Part shown: positions 35,844 through 44,499 of the stretch, piece by piece
Layout of the letters: each line of letters starts with the position of its first letter
How positions within the stretch are numbered: position 1 is the first letter of the stretch
NCBI GenBank assembly: GCA_902786515.1
Contig: CADADA010000009.1
Span: 21,396-85,395, forward strand
Source of the DNA: an uncultured Lachnospiraceae bacterium
Lineage (GTDB): Bacteria > Bacillota > Clostridia > Lachnospirales > Lachnospiraceae
Direction of reading: 5' to 3'
DNA length: 64,000 nucleotides
The notes under the pieces: model-generated
Told to the model about the DNA's origin: nothing
Database searches by the model: none
What the model saw: the letters and a program-made list of their open reading frames with translations, nothing else
Position numbers and translations under genes: made by a program

Positions 35844-37330
35844 TGGCCGGCCTCCTTACCTGATGCAATCCTTCCGGGAAGTCCGATACCCATGCCGCCA
35901 TCAGCATCCTCATCATCGACGTCCCCGTCGTCATAATCTTCATCATCGATGTCCTCGTCATCAGCATCCTCATCGCCTGCATCTTCATCATCAAGGTCCT
36001 CGTCGTCATAATCTTCGTCATCGATATCCTCATTATCAAAGTCTTCTGCGTCTGCGTCAACGTCAACATCATCGATATCATCAATATCAAAATCCTCAAT
36101 TGAGTGAGAGCATTTCTGACCTTCTTCTATATCATCAGAAGGGAATGCTATATAATCGTCAGGAGTGATTCCGCCTAATACTTCATAAGTCATTTCATCC
36201 TGATTATACTCTCCAAGTTCAAGCTTCTGCTTGGTAATTTTTCCATCTTTTTCTTTCCATACATAGTAACTTTCATCATCATCCTGTGCAAGATAAAACT
36301 CAGAAAGCCATAAACCTTCACGTTCAGTATTCTGTCCGTAATCCGGTTCGATAAACACATGTTGTCCAAGCATAAGCCCTGCTGAATTATCAAACGTTAC
36401 GTAAAAATTCCATTTCGAACCGGTTTCACCCGAATCTCCTTCTTCGTCATCCATGTACATCTCAGATGAACCTGACGATACAGTATTATTAAAATCAATC
36501 TTTGAGACAGTACCTGTCACATGCACTTCCTCATTTACTCTTGAAGTTACAATAACCGGAGTACCTTCAGAAATGTCATCCTTATTTAATTCATTAAGAA
36601 CGCCTTTAATCTGATAATCTCCAACCGGAAGAATGGCAATGTACGGACTCATCTGAGAAGAAGCCCCGCCTTCATCACTATAATTATCATAATCTGAAGA
36701 GCCTGACTCACCGATAGATTTGATAATACCGGCAGCAGTACTTGTAATAACAGCATTAGAAAGACTATCCTTTAATTTTTGCAATTCAGCAGATTTCGTC
36801 TTAACATCATATTGATTGGAAGAAATCTCGGAAGTCAGTGACTGGATTTCCATAGTGTAGCTTAATTGTTCCTCAGCAGGAGCAGAATTCTTTTCATTCT
36901 GTAACTCCTTGATTTGCTCCTGTGCAGATGAAATCTCCAGATTCAGTTTGTCAATTTCAAGCTGCATTTCATCGATAGAATTGTTGATTTCATCCGTATC
37001 ATATTCAAACAGCTGAGTGCCAATCTGCACTTCGTCTCCTACATTTACAAAAGTCGTCTTAATAGTCTTGTTTGAATCATAATTCACCATTACAGGTTTT
37101 TGTGATTCGACAATTCCCGTAAAACGGTTGGCAGCTCCTACAGAGCCGTATCCGGTAATCTCTGCAACAGATGCCGTATATACTTTTGCACCATCATCAC
37201 CGGATTTCAGATTCTTAACTACAACAGTTACAATAACAGCGGCAATAACAGCTATTACAATAATGATAAAAATCATTTTTTTCTTTTTCTTTTTCGATTC
37301 ATTTCCTTTAATAATAGAATCATTATTCAT
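35840..37330 (-). CDS. HlyD/MacA-like adaptor protein with Asp-rich C-terminal tail
   Basis: A 496-residue adaptor, first gene of the operon. After a membrane helix (MIFIIIVIAVIAAVIVTVVV) come a lipoyl half (VGDEVQIGTQLFEYDTDEI), a long coiled coil (about 110-195), the second lipoyl half and a beta-barrel region. The last about 80 residues are dominated by Asp and Glu in short repeats such as DDEDYDDEDLDDEDAGDED, ending GLPGRIASGKEAGQ. Such a tail could bind cations in the wall; this is inference. It is the second adaptor in one operon, which is unusual. Confidence 0.82.
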   Translation of the reverse strand: MNNDSIIKGNESKKKKKKMIFIIIVIAVIAAVIVTVVVKNLKSGDDGAKVYTASVAEITGYGSVGAANRFTGIVESQKPVMVNYDSNKTIKTTFVNVGDEVQIGTQLFEYDTDEINNSIDEMQLEIDKLNLEISSAQEQIKELQNEKNSAPAEEQLSYTMEIQSLTSEISSNQYDVKTKSAELQKLKDSLSNAVITSTAAGIIKSIGESGSSDYDNYSDEGGASSQMSPYIAILPVGDYQIKGVLNELNKDDISEGTPVIVTSRVNEEVHVTGTVSKIDFNNTVSSGSSEMYMDDEEGDSGETGSKWNFYVTFDNSAGLMLGQHVFIEPDYGQNTEREGLWLSEFYLAQDDDESYYVWKEKDGKITKQKLELGEYNQDEMTYEVLGGITPDDYIAFPSDDIEEGQKCSHSIEDFDIDDIDDVDVDADAEDFDNEDIDDEDYDDEDLDDEDAGDEDADDEDIDDEDYDDGDVDDEDADGGMGIGLPGRIASGKEAGQ

Positions 37331-37472
37331 ATATTTCCTCTTTTCTGCACTGTGATTTTGTTATATATTAGAATAGCTGACAGTACACAGCCAAATCTCC
37401 TATATTAGATTACTAGTAAAAGTAAAATTATGCAACTGAAAATTCCGTGAAATCATAAAGCGAGGCAGGTAA

Positions 37473-38501
37473 ATGCAGATAAAAGTGATAAAAGCATATA
37501 AAAAATTTGAATGTATCGCCTCCGGGTGTGAGGACAGCTGTTGCGACGGCTGGAGAATCGATATAGATGAAAACAGTGCCACCCTATATAAAAAGCACAC
37601 CGGAGAATTGAAAGAAATGATAGAACAGTATCTTTTGAAAGATAAAAAAGGATATCATTTTCATTTAAAAGACGGGCACTGTCCTTTCCTAAATAAAGAA
37701 AAACTCTGTGACATATACAGATGCATGGGAAAAGAATCCCTTTCACAAATATGTACATCATTTCCGAGAAAAATGAATATATACGGAAACTCGATGGATG
37801 TGTTTTTAAATATGTCATGCCCGCGCGCAGCAGAACTTATGCTAAGCGGTGATGGATTAGAAATAGAAGAATATGAAGACGACATTATAAATCCGGATGC
37901 AGGGCAGGATGAGACAGCGGTTAAAGAGATAAAAGAACTTTTTATGAAAATAGCAAAAACAGCGAACTTCAGTACAAAAAGAAAACTGGTAATGATGATG
38001 TACATTGCAGATACAATCAAGCGTGAAAAAGAAGACGCATTAAATATAATAGAAAGTTATTTACGGGAAGGCTTTGAAGAACTAGATAACAGCCTGCCAC
38101 CCGATGAAAATATAAAAAATGAAAAAATAAGAAATACTGTAATAAATGAACTGTCAGAAATGTACGCATACATTTGCGAAAAAAGACAATATAAAAGCCT
38201 GCCGGGAAAAAAGGCTGCAAAAAACATATCAGAGCAGGAAGTCTATGGCAGATATTTTACTTACTATCTCTTAAGACACATGAACCATGCGGATTACGAT
38301 AAAATATATGAAAAAACAGTAATGCTCTGTGTGTCGTACATGATGATAAAAGAACTTACGGAAACAAATAGTGATATAGTAAGGTGTATACAGCGATATT
38401 GCAAAATATTTGAACACTCAAAAAAAGATTACGGGATGTTAAAAGAGATGATATATGAAAATGGATTCGACAGATTTGAAATCGTTATAGTATCTCTCTA
38501 A
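37473..38501 (+). CDS. fliB: FliB-like flagellin lysine N-methylase
   Basis: A 342-residue FliB-family protein. The N-terminal cysteine cluster is typical: ASGCEDSCCDGWRIDID, then CPFLNKEKLCDIYRCMG, LSQICTSFPRK and NMSCPRAAELML. FliB methylates lysines of flagellin; the cysteines suggest a bound metal cluster. Flagellar genes lie 6 kb and more downstream, so the role fits this genome. It is divergent from the efflux operon. Confidence 0.85.
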   Translation: MQIKVIKAYKKFECIASGCEDSCCDGWRIDIDENSATLYKKHTGELKEMIEQYLLKDKKGYHFHLKDGHCPFLNKEKLCDIYRCMGKESLSQICTSFPRKMNIYGNSMDVFLNMSCPRAAELMLSGDGLEIEEYEDDIINPDAGQDETAVKEIKELFMKIAKTANFSTKRKLVMMMYIADTIKREKEDALNIIESYLREGFEELDNSLPPDENIKNEKIRNTVINELSEMYAYICEKRQYKSLPGKKAAKNISEQEVYGRYFTYYLLRHMNHADYDKIYEKTVMLCVSYMMIKELTETNSDIVRCIQRYCKIFEHSKKDYGMLKEMIYENGFDRFEIVIVSL

Positions 38502-38520
38502 TGAAATATATAAAAAATAT

Positions 38521-38548
38521 TTGACAAAAAAGAAATAAATGTTAAAAT
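38521..38548 (+). promoter_or_regulatory. Promoter of the MBOAT gene
   Basis: TTGACA (38521-38526) and TAAAAT (38543-38548) with a 16-bp spacer, 32 bp before the start codon. Confidence 0.6.
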
Positions 38549-38579
38549 ATTCTTAAAATGTTTTGGAGGATGAAAAGAG

Positions 38580-40076
38580 ATGTTATTTAATTCACTGCAA
38601 TTCTTGATATTTTTACCCATAGTGGTATTGGTATATTATATACTTCCTAAGAAAATAAGGTATATATGGCTGTTAGTAACAAGCTATTACTTTTACATGT
38701 GCTGGAATGCAAAATATGCCATATTAATCCTGTTTTCAACAATTGTGACATACTTAACGGGTATATTGCTTGAAAAATGTAAAAAGTCACCTATGGATGA
38801 AGCAAAGAGAATCAGATATAAAAAACTGTGTGTTGCCGGGAGTATGATAATAAATCTGGCTATTCTGTTTTTCTTTAAGTACTTTAATTTTGCATTTTAC
38901 AATCTGCAGCAGTTATTTGCTCATTTTCACATAGTATTAAACCAGCCGAAATTCGATGTGGCATTGCCGGTGGGAATATCATTTTACACATTTCAGGCAT
39001 TAGGTTACACCATCGATGTTTACAGGGATGACATTTATGCAGAGAAAAACTTTTTCAGATATGCTCTGTTTGTATCATTTTTCCCACAGCTGGTTGCCGG
39101 TCCTATTGAGCGTTCAAAGAACCTTTTACATCAGCTTGCGAAACCAAATAAAGTAACTTTTAAAGACATGCGTCAGGGAGTATTGATTATGCTGTGGGGA
39201 TATTTTTTAAAAGTAGTACTTTCTGACAGAATTTCAATATTTGTAGATTATGTATATGGAAACTACGAGACAAAACCGGGGGCATACCTTATAGTGGCAA
39301 CACTATTATTTGCGATTCAGATATATTGCGACTTTGCCGGATATTCAATAATCGCCATCGGCGTGGCAAAGATGTTCGGAGTAAATCTTATGGAAAACTT
39401 TAACGCACCATATCTGTCACAGTCGGTTGCGGAATTCTGGAGAAGATGGCATATATCCTTAAGTTCATGGTTCAGGGATTACCTGTATATTCCTCTCGGA
39501 GGAAACAGAAAAGGAAAACTTAGAAAGTACATCAACATAATGATTACATTTGGCGTAAGCGGATTGTGGCATGGTGCGAGCTGGTCTTTTGTTGCATGGG
39601 GATTGTTAAACGGGTTATATCAGGTGATTGGGGCATTGATGGCGCCTGTAAGGGACAAAGTGGTTAAAATATTTGGCTTCCACAGAGAAAACTTCAGCCA
39701 CAAACTTTTTAAAAGAGCAGTTACATTCATATTGGTAGATTTTGCATGGATATTCTTCCGTGCCGACACCTTCCGTCAGGGACTTAGAATTGTAAAAAGC
39801 ATGTTTACCGTGTATAATCCGTGGATACTCGTAGACGGCTCATTATACAGATGCGGGGTGGAACGCCATGGCTTTACACTAATGTTAATCTGTATAGGTA
39901 TTTTTATAATAGCGGACATACTAAAATACAGAGGCGTAAAAGTCAGCGAAGAGATAGAAAAACAGGATTTCTGGTTCAGATGGCTTGTTTATATCGGTGC
40001 GATAATGGGAATATTGGTATTTGGAGTATGGGGTTCTGATTACGATGTAGCAGGATTTATATACTTCCAGTTTTAA
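38580..40076 (+). CDS. MBOAT family O-acyltransferase (AlgI/DltB-like)
   Basis: A 498-residue polytopic membrane protein with about ten helices. The MBOAT signature is clear: FNAPYLSQSVAEFWRRWHISLSSWFRDYLYIPLGGNRKG and the catalytic histidine in GLWHGASWSFVAWG (split for length). It moves acyl groups across or onto surface polymers. The following gene, an SGNH-like protein, is its usual partner, so the pair probably O-acetylates a cell-surface polysaccharide. Confidence 0.92.
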   Translation: MLFNSLQFLIFLPIVVLVYYILPKKIRYIWLLVTSYYFYMCWNAKYAILILFSTIVTYLTGILLEKCKKSPMDEAKRIRYKKLCVAGSMIINLAILFFFKYFNFAFYNLQQLFAHFHIVLNQPKFDVALPVGISFYTFQALGYTIDVYRDDIYAEKNFFRYALFVSFFPQLVAGPIERSKNLLHQLAKPNKVTFKDMRQGVLIMLWGYFLKVVLSDRISIFVDYVYGNYETKPGAYLIVATLLFAIQIYCDFAGYSIIAIGVAKMFGVNLMENFNAPYLSQSVAEFWRRWHISLSSWFRDYLYIPLGGNRKGKLRKYINIMITFGVSGLWHGASWSFVAWGLLNGLYQVIGALMAPVRDKVVKIFGFHRENFSHKLFKRAVTFILVDFAWIFFRADTFRQGLRIVKSMFTVYNPWILVDGSLYRCGVERHGFTLMLICIGIFIIADILKYRGVKVSEEIEKQDFWFRWLVYIGAIMGILVFGVWGSDYDVAGFIYFQF

Positions 40077-40092
40077 TTATCAGGAGGATGAA

Positions 40093-41370
40093 ATGGGAAA
40101 AATACTAAAAAAAATAATAGGGTGTATAGTATTTATATGCTTATTTGCCGTAGTGTTTTATAAAGTAGACAAGCTTTTAGAAGACAAAAGAGGACTAAGT
40201 AAGTACAATCAGTTTTATAACAGTGACACAAATTTTGATGTTATTTTTTTCGGGACAAGTCATACCTACCACTCTGTTTTCACCCAGGAGCTGTGGAAAA
40301 ATTACGGTATAACATCCTATAACTGGGGATATTCACACTGTACTCTTGCAGAGGACTATTATCTGTTGCAGGAAGTTGTAAAATATACGGATCCGAAGCT
40401 TGTTGTGATAGATTTGTACGGTCTTACGGAATATGAGGAAAAAGGAAACGGAAAATATAATACGGAAAAAGTTGAATTACAGCATCCGCAGTTTGATACT
40501 ATTCCGTTTTCAAGTTCAAAGTATACGGCAATTAAGGATATCTTTGATGATTATTATGATAATTGGGATTATCTGTTTAATTTTGCATTGTATCACAACA
40601 GATGGGGCGAACTTACAGAGTATGATTTTGGTTCAGGTTATCTTAAGCATAAAGACAATTACCAGAAGGGGTCAAGTATATTGTTTGGACACGCAAGTAC
40701 GGTATATATACCGAATGCACAGTACACACAGGTTGATATAGATACGAAATGTGCTGAATACATTCCGAGAATCATTGAGTTTTGTAAAGAAAAAGATATC
40801 AAGCTCCAGTTTGTATACCTGCCGTATCCTGCGGAGGAATACCAGCAAAATGTTGCTCATACACTGGAAGACTATTTTGTACAGTACGACAGCTGCTCAT
40901 ACAGAAACTTTTTAGATGACGGAATACTTGATGAGATGACTGATATTTACGACGATGGTTCCCACGTAAATTACTTGGGAGCATATAAAATTACCATGGA
41001 GTTAGGAAAATATCTGCAGGAAACGTACGGATTAAAGGATTACAGAGAAGACCCGGAATATGCATCGTGGGATAAGGATTATGAAAAATATGTAAATTTC
41101 AAATCAGGACGTTTTAAAAGAAATCAGGTTATAGATAATCTCATACTGGGATATGGTGGAGACTATCGTATTAAACTTCAGGTGAATGCAGCATCGGATA
41201 TACTGAAGAAAAACAAGGTGTTAAAAAGCCTTGTGAAACAATACGGTGACAGCCTGGAAGTAGAATACGTAGAGAACCTTTCAGCAAACGAAGAAGATTA
41301 TGAAACAATCATCTGGATATATGATGCAAAAACAGATGCAGAAGTAATGGTAACCGGAACAAAAATGTAA
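40093..41370 (+). CDS. SGNH-hydrolase-like protein, MBOAT partner
   Basis: A 425-residue protein anchored by one N-terminal helix (IIGCIVFICLFAVVFYKV). The extracytoplasmic part begins with FFGTSHTYHSVF, an SGNH block I analogue (GTSH), and has DDGSHVNYLGAYKI near 290, matching the Asp/Ser-His block of DltD/AlgX-like proteins. AGGAGG precedes the ATG, 16 bp after the MBOAT gene. It would complete acyl transfer to the surface polymer. Confidence 0.78.
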   Translation: MGKILKKIIGCIVFICLFAVVFYKVDKLLEDKRGLSKYNQFYNSDTNFDVIFFGTSHTYHSVFTQELWKNYGITSYNWGYSHCTLAEDYYLLQEVVKYTDPKLVVIDLYGLTEYEEKGNGKYNTEKVELQHPQFDTIPFSSSKYTAIKDIFDDYYDNWDYLFNFALYHNRWGELTEYDFGSGYLKHKDNYQKGSSILFGHASTVYIPNAQYTQVDIDTKCAEYIPRIIEFCKEKDIKLQFVYLPYPAEEYQQNVAHTLEDYFVQYDSCSYRNFLDDGILDEMTDIYDDGSHVNYLGAYKITMELGKYLQETYGLKDYREDPEYASWDKDYEKYVNFKSGRFKRNQVIDNLILGYGGDYRIKLQVNAASDILKKNKVLKSLVKQYGDSLEVEYVENLSANEEDYETIIWIYDAKTDAEVMVTGTKM

Positions 41371-41376
41371 TAACAT

Positions 41377-41405
41377 TTGACATGGCAAAAAACTTGTGGT
41401 ATAAG
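41377..41405 (+). promoter_or_regulatory. Promoter of the antiporter gene
   Basis: TTGACA (41377-41382) and TATAAG (41400-41405) with a 17-bp spacer, 44 bp before the start codon. Confidence 0.6.
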
Positions 41406-41448
41406 AATATGTATTTGCATTAAAGAAAAATTTTAATGGAGGTACATT

Positions 41449-42792
41449 ATGGAAAATCTTGGAGAAACACTGCCACTATGGTTTTGCATACCATTTGCAG
41501 GAATGCTTTTATGCATTGCCGTGGTTCCGCTTATAAAGGCTGAGTGGTGGGAAAAACACAAACCTATAGTTGTAGCATTTTGGTCATTACTATTCTTAAT
41601 ACCGTTCGGTATACGTTACGGGGCATCTTTGGCGGTTGAAAAGCTGACAGAGGTAATGGTTGGAGATTATATAACTTTTATAGTATTGTTATTCGGCTTG
41701 TTTTGCGTTGCGGCAAATATCAGTCTGGAAGGCGACCTTGCAGGAAGCCCGAAGGTAAATGTATTGATGCTGCTTATCGGAACACTGCTTTCAAGCTGGA
41801 TAGGAACAACCGGCTCAAGCATGCTTATGATTAGACCTATCATAAGGGCAAATAAATGGAGAGCCAGAAAAAAGCAGATAGTAGTATTCTTTATTTTTCT
41901 TGTATCAAATATCGGAGGCTGTCTTACGCCTGTAGGAGACCCGCCATTGCTTATGGGATTTACTAATGGAATAGATTTCTTCTGGAGTTTAAAACTTCTG
42001 CCGATAATGCTGATAAATACTTTATTGCTGTTGATTATATTTTATGTGCTGGATAGAAGAGCGTACAGAAAAGACCTCGCAGCAGGTTTGCGTCCGGTAC
42101 TTAAGAAAAATCCGGAAAAACTTCACATAACCGGAGCACACAACATTTTATTTATCGGCATTATCGTGGGAGCTGTTATATTAAGCGGAATCCTTCCGAA
42201 AATCAATCCGGTATTCGGAGAAGGACCAGTTATATTTGGAGAAACATTTTCGTTCGCATCCATGATAGAGATAGTCCTGATTTTGATTTCATCATATCTG
42301 GCATTTAAAACCACTGATAAACACATAAGAGAAAAGAACCATTTTACATGGGATGCAATAGAAGAGGTAGCCGTGTTATTTATAGGAATATTCATCACCA
42401 TGATTCCTGCGCTGATGATACTTAAATCACAGGGAGGAAAACTTGGACTTACCGCACCGGGACAGTACTTCTGGATTACAGGAGCGTTGTCATCCTTCCT
42501 CGATAACACACCTACATATCTTGTATTTTTTACAACTGCAGCATCTGCAGGTTACAAGGCGGGAGTCAGCACCATTATGGGAATCATCCCGGAGACGATT
42601 CTTATGGCGATTTCCACCGGAGCGGTGTTCATGGGTGCCAATACATACATTGGAAATGCACCGAACTTTATGGTAAAATCGATTGCAGAGGAAAACGGTA
42701 TTGTCACACCTTCATTTTTCGGATATATCGTGTGGTCAGTATGTATATTAATACCTGTGCTTATGATTGATATGCTGTTATTCTTTATATAG
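41449..42792 (+). CDS. NhaD-like sodium:proton antiporter / ion transporter superfamily
   Basis: A 447-residue integral membrane protein with 11-12 helices. The motifs LSSWIGTTGSSMLMIRPIIRANK and NIGGCLTPVGDPPLLMGF (in part), and the mirror half LSSFLDNTPTYLVFF and GANTYIGNAPNFMVKSIAEENG, are those of the NhaD / citrate-transporter-like (IT) superfamily. Na+/H+ exchange is the likely function. GGAGG precedes the ATG. Confidence 0.88.
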   Translation: MENLGETLPLWFCIPFAGMLLCIAVVPLIKAEWWEKHKPIVVAFWSLLFLIPFGIRYGASLAVEKLTEVMVGDYITFIVLLFGLFCVAANISLEGDLAGSPKVNVLMLLIGTLLSSWIGTTGSSMLMIRPIIRANKWRARKKQIVVFFIFLVSNIGGCLTPVGDPPLLMGFTNGIDFFWSLKLLPIMLINTLLLLIIFYVLDRRAYRKDLAAGLRPVLKKNPEKLHITGAHNILFIGIIVGAVILSGILPKINPVFGEGPVIFGETFSFASMIEIVLILISSYLAFKTTDKHIREKNHFTWDAIEEVAVLFIGIFITMIPALMILKSQGGKLGLTAPGQYFWITGALSSFLDNTPTYLVFFTTAASAGYKAGVSTIMGIIPETILMAISTGAVFMGANTYIGNAPNFMVKSIAEENGIVTPSFFGYIVWSVCILIPVLMIDMLLFFI

Positions 42793-42810
42793 TGGAAGGA
42801 GGACATGAAG

Positions 42811-43761
42811 ATGGGAAGAAAAAGCGTTGCAAGAGAAATAGCCGTTAAGTTGTATGAATTAGATGTGCGTGTGTATGAATCTACGGATAGTACAATGGGA
42901 AAAGTATTTCCTTCCGGAAAAGAATTGGCAGTACAGCATATGGTAAAACAAATCCATAGTGATAAAAAGCATTTTTTTAAAAAGGAAACCACGCTTATCT
43001 CAAATATGATTAATACGATTCAGGATAAGGAAAAAGCGAAAAAATTTAAAAACGAACTTGATGAGATAAGACTCATGATTGAGGAATACAGTCCGGCGCA
43101 GGTTATTACAGATTCATTTGAAAGTAATATATCAAACCTGAAGAACCGTTTCTCAAAGGAAGATAAAAAGATTATATGTATAGGACGTGAATATGGAAGC
43201 GGAGGACATGAAGTCGGATTCAGACTGGCAGAGAGATTAGGCATCTCATACTACGATAATGAAATATTGAAAATGTCGTCAGACCGTTTTGATTCAAATC
43301 TTAAAGTTATCACTGAGCATGATGAAAAGGTCGGAAAGCAGTCATTCTTTGACGAAAATCCTTTGAATCTGTTTGGATTTTCTGCTAACGACTCACTGTT
43401 CTTCGCACAGAGTGAACTGATACAGGACATGGCTGCGAAAGGTGACTGTATCATCATGGGAAGATGTGCGGAAGTAGTGCTCGGACACGCAGGAATACCG
43501 TGTATATCAGTATTCTTAGGAGCACCTCTTGAAGACAGAATAGAGCACGAAATGGCTTGTTCAAAACTGTCAAGAGATCAGGCTGTGAATATTGTAAAGA
43601 AAAAGGACAAAGAGCGAAAAGCTTATTACAACTATTACACAAGCCGTCATTGGGGACATTCGGATAACTACGATTTGTGTATCAATACGGCATGTTTTGG
43701 AATAGAAGGAACAGTAGATTTGCTGGAGAAAATGGTAAATCTTGCGTATGATATTTCATAA
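42811..43761 (+). CDS. Cytidylate-kinase-like family protein
   Basis: A 316-residue protein. Residues 1-105 are a helical N-terminal region; a nucleotide-kinase P-loop-like segment follows (IICIGREYGSGGHEVGFRLAERLG) with the motif GREYGSGG characteristic of the cytidylate-kinase-like family, then IIMGRCAEVVL and the lid KKKDKERKAYYNYYTSRHWG. Substrate unknown. ATG 42811 is preferred over 42805 because GGAAGGAGG lies 8 nt before it. It is 18 bp after the antiporter gene, probably one transcript. Confidence 0.8.
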   Translation: MGRKSVAREIAVKLYELDVRVYESTDSTMGKVFPSGKELAVQHMVKQIHSDKKHFFKKETTLISNMINTIQDKEKAKKFKNELDEIRLMIEEYSPAQVITDSFESNISNLKNRFSKEDKKIICIGREYGSGGHEVGFRLAERLGISYYDNEILKMSSDRFDSNLKVITEHDEKVGKQSFFDENPLNLFGFSANDSLFFAQSELIQDMAAKGDCIIMGRCAEVVLGHAGIPCISVFLGAPLEDRIEHEMACSKLSRDQAVNIVKKKDKERKAYYNYYTSRHWGHSDNYDLCINTACFGIEGTVDLLEKMVNLAYDIS

Positions 43762-43970
43762 TGGAAACGAAAACCATGAATTTGTTAAAAATAAGTCAAT
43801 GAAAATAGCACTATATTAACGAATTTTCATAAAAAGATATTTTTCACCAAAAAAACAAAATTTAGACACAATTTGCTATTATACTATGAGCATACTATTC
43901 AAAAGATAGTATACATACAATTAACATTTTCATAACTCATCCTGACAGAAATGTCAGGTATCCCCTCAAT

Positions 43971-44004
43971 AAAAAGAGCCGGACCTGAGTGTCCGGCTCT
44001 TTTT
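43971..44004 (+). terminator. Rho-independent terminator
   Basis: AAGAGCCGGAC and GTCCGGCTCTT form a stem with a 6-nt loop and a T-tract (to 44004). It ends the antiporter/kinase unit. The gene-free stretch 43762-44061 otherwise holds the two possible sigma-E promoters described below. Confidence 0.9.
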
Positions 44005-44005
44005 A

Positions 44006-44034
44006 TCATATGTTGCGAAGTTAAAGCATATCTT
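44006..44034 (+). promoter_or_regulatory. Candidate sigma-E promoter of spoIIID
   Basis: TCATATG (44006-44012) and CATATCTT (44027-44034) with a 14-bp spacer resemble the sigma-E consensus (KMATATT, 13-15 bp, CATACANT). A closer match, TACTATT (43893-43899) with CATACAAT (43914-43921), also spaced 14 bp, lies upstream of the terminator. Which is used is unresolved. Confidence 0.4.
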
Positions 44035-44061
44035 ATAAAAACAATTTATCGGGGTATGTTA

Positions 44062-44319
44062 ATGAAAGAATATATTGAAAAGAGAGCTCTTGAAATAGCT
44101 GAATATATCATTTGTAATAATGCTACTGTGCGCCAGACGGCAGGACAGTTCGGGGTAAGCAAAAGCACGGTACATAAAGATTTGGTTGAACGTCTTCCGA
44201 CGATTAATCACGAACTGGCAGATGAGGCGAGAAGAGTTCTTGACGTAAATAAGGCTGAAAGACATATAAGAGGAGGAATGGCTACAAAAGAAAAATATCT
44301 TCGCTATCATTCCAAATGA
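44062..44319 (+). CDS. spoIIID: Sporulation transcriptional regulator SpoIIID
   Basis: An 85-residue helix-turn-helix protein matching SpoIIID almost throughout: MKEYIEKRALEIAEYIICNNATVRQTAGQFGVSKSTVHKDLVERL (given only as family comparison, in part) with the DNA-binding helix in VSKSTVHKDL. SpoIIID switches gene expression in the mother cell during sporulation. The ATG at 44062 fits the family start. As in B. subtilis, mbl and two flagellar rod genes follow. Confidence 0.93.
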   Translation: MKEYIEKRALEIAEYIICNNATVRQTAGQFGVSKSTVHKDLVERLPTINHELADEARRVLDVNKAERHIRGGMATKEKYLRYHSK

Positions 44320-44345
44320 TTATATTCATAAAAAATGGTAATACT

Positions 44346-44474
44346 ATGAAAGAAAAAAATCTTGAAAATCTAAAAAAAGCACTTCCATATTTGAGGGATA
44401 TTGTTTATAATGTAACAAGGTGGGTAGTTTTGTCTGCCTATATGATTATGCATATATATTATTGGAATAGATGA
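44346..44474 (+). CDS. Possible small membrane protein (42 aa)
   Basis: An open frame between spoIIID and mbl: a charged N terminus (MKEKNLENLKKALPYLRD) and a hydrophobic C-terminal helix (VVLSAYMIMHIYYW). The ribosome site is weak (GGTAA). It fills the only gap in this conserved gene order; it may be a real small protein or chance. Confidence 0.35.
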   Translation: MKEKNLENLKKALPYLRDIVYNVTRWVVLSAYMIMHIYYWNR

Positions 44475-44499
44475 TGGATTGAATTTAAAGGAGGATAAT

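Noticed and set aside
35821..36168. His/Arg-rich open frame opposite the acidic tail
   Set aside because: It is the antisense shadow of the Asp-rich codons (GAT/GAC) of the adaptor protein.
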